From positions 1 to 64,000 of the forward strand of contig JAFXAZ010000016.1 of the NCBI GenBank assembly GCA_017521985.1: a stretch of 64,000 bases of DNA. The letters run 5' to 3'. The notes below the pieces were generated by a model. It had not been told where the DNA came from. It saw nothing but the letters and a program-made list of their open reading frames with translations, and ran no database searches. Both the position numbers and the translations under genes were made by a program. Every line of letters begins with the position of its first letter. The stretch's first letter is position 1. This document shows, piece by piece, positions 61,885 to 64,000 of the stretch. This DNA is from Lachnospiraceae bacterium (GTDB lineage Bacteria; Bacillota; Clostridia; Lachnospirales; Lachnospiraceae).

Positions 61885-63561
61885 ATGAAAGAAATGAAAA
61901 TAACGAAGAGTGACTTTCCTACTTATTTTGGAGGATTTGGATTTCACAATAGCGAGGCCATGTTTTATCCAATCATTGAAAGAGAGCATTTTAACCAAAA
62001 AATCTGTAAGTGTTACAGAGAGATATCTCCTGGATTTATGCGCACCTTCGGTGGCTTTTCTGACTGGACAAAAGAACATATGGATGCTTTTGCAGAATAC
62101 TATGAAAAAATGCAGAAGTGGACAGATACCCCCATTTATTTGGCCTGTGCTAAGGGGAAATATCATTTTTCAGATGAAGAGAGGATGCAGTATGCCGAGG
62201 ACGTGGCAAAGAATCTTGATTATTTGATTAATGAGAAGAATGTTAAACAAATACGGTATTATTGTTTTTCTAATGAAATGTCGATGAATGATTGGGGGGG
62301 ATTACTCGAAGACCTACCATTATTTCAGAAATATCATGAAATGCTTTTTCGGGCATTTCAAAATCGTAAATTACGTGTAGGGTTGCTTGCAACAGATGCC
62401 AGCAGCACAGACAATTGGCACACCTTGGATTATGCAATCGAGAACATGAAACGGATTACCGAAGACTTCTGTTTACATACGTATCCTTCTGCTGTAGATA
62501 ACTATGACGGTGGCTTTTATCAATGGTTTTATAGACTTTGCTACGATACTGCTATCAAATGTTGTAAATGCGATGGAAAGAGATTTATACTGGGGGAATT
62601 TGGTATCTCCGGTCCCGATTCATTAGTACGTAAAAATGGTGTGGTTAAGGATGTAAATTTTCTAAATTATACGGGAAAAGGTGCTTCTGGAGCTTTAATG
62701 TATGCTGATGCTGCATTAGCAGCTATAAATGCTGGCGTATTTGCAATGGTTATTTGGACCTTTATAGATTATCCTGATCCATATACATGTCATTATGCGG
62801 AGCGTGATCCTTATGCAAAAAAGTGGGGGATGTGTGAACCTTTTATCTCAGAAACCCAGGATGTAAAATACAATAAATGTGGATTGATGAAGTGGGAAGA
62901 TGACGGAGATTATTCAGTACGTGAAATGTATTGGTGTCTGGGATTGATAGCAAAATACTGTAAGCGTAATGCCAAGGTTTTGGATATTGAAATTGATGAT
63001 CCGCAGATCCATGTAGCGGCACTGATGAATCGGGATGGAAGCATAAGTATTGCCGTTGTAAACCGGAATACAGAACCTACTCCCCTTAAGTTAAAACTTA
63101 ATTTGAAGAATATCAGGAAACAGCAGTCTATACGTGTTTATGAGTATGACAGCAGGAATGTATGTATGAATGAATTCGGTGATCTTCAGGAACCATCCAC
63201 GACACTTTCGATTCAAGATACAGGTGAGGTGGAATATGCATTTTTACCAGAATCCTTTACCATCCTTACCACCGATTACAAAACTCGTGAAACAGAGGTG
63301 TATGCAGCAAACGTTGAACGTAATGATAATTGGCTCAGATGGCAGCCGGTGGATGATGAAGAACATTGTTATTATCGTGTTTACAGGGGAGAAACACCGG
63401 ACTTTAAACCATCTCCTCAAAATCAGATTGCCTCTACCATAGATACTGCTATTGACTTTGGAGCACGTTATTTAGATAATTCGGCAATCCTTAATGTGGA
63501 AGGAGATTGCTATAAAGTACTTTCCGTTGACAGAAGCGGTAACGGATTGTTAAAGAATTAG
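61885..63561 (+). CDS. Clan GH-A glycoside hydrolase (GH39/GH5-like)
   Basis: This 558-residue cytoplasmic protein has a TIM-barrel fold of the retaining GH-A clan. The acid/base glutamate follows Asn in CFSNEMSMNDWG (Glu131), and the nucleophile is Glu238 in FILGEFGISGP. A later motif is VIWTFIDYPDPYTCHYAERD. A C-terminal beta-sandwich (about 375-558) with VAALMNRDGSISIAVVNR resembles those of GH39/GH30 enzymes. I used ATG 61885 (AAAGG upstream, non-overlapping); an ATG at 61813 within the SGNH gene is possible. The substrate is unknown, likely an oligosaccharide from the same pathway. Confidence 0.75.
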   Translation: MKEMKITKSDFPTYFGGFGFHNSEAMFYPIIEREHFNQKICKCYREISPGFMRTFGGFSDWTKEHMDAFAEYYEKMQKWTDTPIYLACAKGKYHFSDEERMQYAEDVAKNLDYLINEKNVKQIRYYCFSNEMSMNDWGGLLEDLPLFQKYHEMLFRAFQNRKLRVGLLATDASSTDNWHTLDYAIENMKRITEDFCLHTYPSAVDNYDGGFYQWFYRLCYDTAIKCCKCDGKRFILGEFGISGPDSLVRKNGVVKDVNFLNYTGKGASGALMYADAALAAINAGVFAMVIWTFIDYPDPYTCHYAERDPYAKKWGMCEPFISETQDVKYNKCGLMKWEDDGDYSVREMYWCLGLIAKYCKRNAKVLDIEIDDPQIHVAALMNRDGSISIAVVNRNTEPTPLKLKLNLKNIRKQQSIRVYEYDSRNVCMNEFGDLQEPSTTLSIQDTGEVEYAFLPESFTILTTDYKTRETEVYAANVERNDNWLRWQPVDDEEHCYYRVYRGETPDFKPSPQNQIASTIDTAIDFGARYLDNSAILNVEGDCYKVLSVDRSGNGLLKN

Positions 63562-63579
63562 AAGTACCTGGAGGTGTAA

Positions 63580-64000
63580 ATGACAGAATTAGAATTACTG
63601 GATAATAACATACGATGCATCGTAGCAGAAGGCCCGATATGGAATGAAATAACAGGAGAATTACTATATCTGGATATTTTAGGTGAGTGTATTTTCATTA
63701 TGTCATATAAAGAGCGAATAACCAGAAAGATCAATGTGGGTCAGCAGATAGGTTGTATGGCTGTCTGTGAAAATGGTGATTTGCTTTTGGCTATGCAAGA
63801 TGGAATCTATAGGATGGATGCCCAAGGAAACAAAGTGCTTGCACATCAACCAATCAAAATTAAAGGTCGTCGATTCAATGATGGCAAGGTTGGACCGGAT
63901 GGATGCTTTTACGTGGGCACAACAGACAATAATAACGAAGGTGCTTTTTACAGGCTTAAAGATGGAGTGTTGACGGAACTCTTTGATGGATGCGGCTGTT
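63580..64000 (+). CDS. SMP-30/gluconolactonase-family protein (3' end outside window)
   Basis: The first 140 residues of a six-bladed propeller lactonase are visible: IVAEGPIWNEITGELLYLDI (with the metal-binding Glu) and GRRFNDGKVGPDGCFYVGT (with Asn and Asp ligands). Such enzymes hydrolyse sugar lactones made during uronate or aldose oxidation. It has a strong GGAGG site 19 bp after the GH-A gene. The gene runs off the window. Confidence 0.85.
   Translation, partial: MTELELLDNNIRCIVAEGPIWNEITGELLYLDILGECIFIMSYKERITRKINVGQQIGCMAVCENGDLLLAMQDGIYRMDAQGNKVLAHQPIKIKGRRFNDGKVGPDGCFYVGTTDNNNEGAFYRLKDGVLTELFDGCGC

Noticed and set aside
1-64000. tRNA or rRNA genes
   Set aside because: No cloverleaf-like or rRNA-conserved segment was noticed on either strand; a covariance-model search would be needed to be certain.

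Overview
The window looks like a chromosomal segment of an anaerobic, low-GC, Gram-positive gut bacterium of the Lachnospiraceae (Clostridia). The evidence is the family-typical housekeeping genes (ATP-type PfkA, class II LysRS, eukaryote-like UDPGP transferase, DUF6145-like protein), strong AGGAGG ribosome sites, a SipW/TasA-type surface operon, an IS607-type TnpB element and several Rpn/PD-(D/E)XK transposase relics. No rRNA, tRNA or CRISPR array was found.

Layout. 1-2.6 kb: the 3' end of a membrane glycosyltransferase-like gene and a DUF6077-like membrane gene split in two. 2.7-6.5 kb: hflKC on the minus strand, then an SseB-family gene and a DMT transporter. 6.5-8.0 kb: an IS607-like element with a beheaded recombinase but an apparently intact TnpB, sitting directly upstream of a UDPGP-galE pair (8.1-10.4 kb). 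10.4-11.2 kb: an internally deleted Rpn-family pseudogene.

11.2-25.5 kb is the most striking region. A tyrosine recombinase with all catalytic residues is followed by a roughly 0.3-kb segment bounded by 21-bp perfect inverted repeats. Inside lies a near-consensus promoter (TTGAAA, 17 bp, TATAAT) that in this assembly points away from the downstream genes. Downstream are an AP2-domain regulator, a SipW signal peptidase, five proteins with SipW/TasA-type leaders, a 2261-residue secreted protein with zinc-finger-like and InlB/MucBP-like repeats, a membrane-tailed protein and an HTH protein, all closed by a strong terminator. I infer a phase-variable ON/OFF switch for surface fibres, captured here in the OFF orientation.

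25.5-27.4 kb holds a truncated Rpn relic, four degenerate 54-bp hairpin repeats and small uncharacterised genes. 27.4-49.4 kb is ordinary core genome: flavin reductase, M23 peptidase, murA, metK, dnaE, pfkA, an rRNA/tRNA methyltransferase, proC, a SleB-like hydrolase, a PlsC-like acyltransferase, gltS, NfeD/SPFH, argF, birA, a DUF6145-like gene, dusB, greA and lysS.

49.4-52.8 kb is a small island carrying a three-gene ABC-three-component (ABC-3C) conflict system: a predicted nuclease, middle component 6 and a DUF2326-like ATPase. It lies between two copies of the 3' end of lysS, a 22-bp direct repeat that encodes the LysRS C-terminus, so it looks like a site-specifically acquired defence cassette. 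53.0-54.3 kb is an AAA/DUF4143 ATPase with an operator-like promoter. 54.5-56.4 kb is a graveyard of frameshifted genes, including a relaxase relic. 56.4-64 kb is a carbohydrate-use cluster: DMT transporter, GH99-like protein, histidine phosphatase, GH105 unsaturated glycuronyl hydrolase, SGNH esterase, a clan GH-A hydrolase and an SMP-30 lactonase cut by the window edge. It probably serves pectin/rhamnogalacturonan-type or similar acidic glycans.
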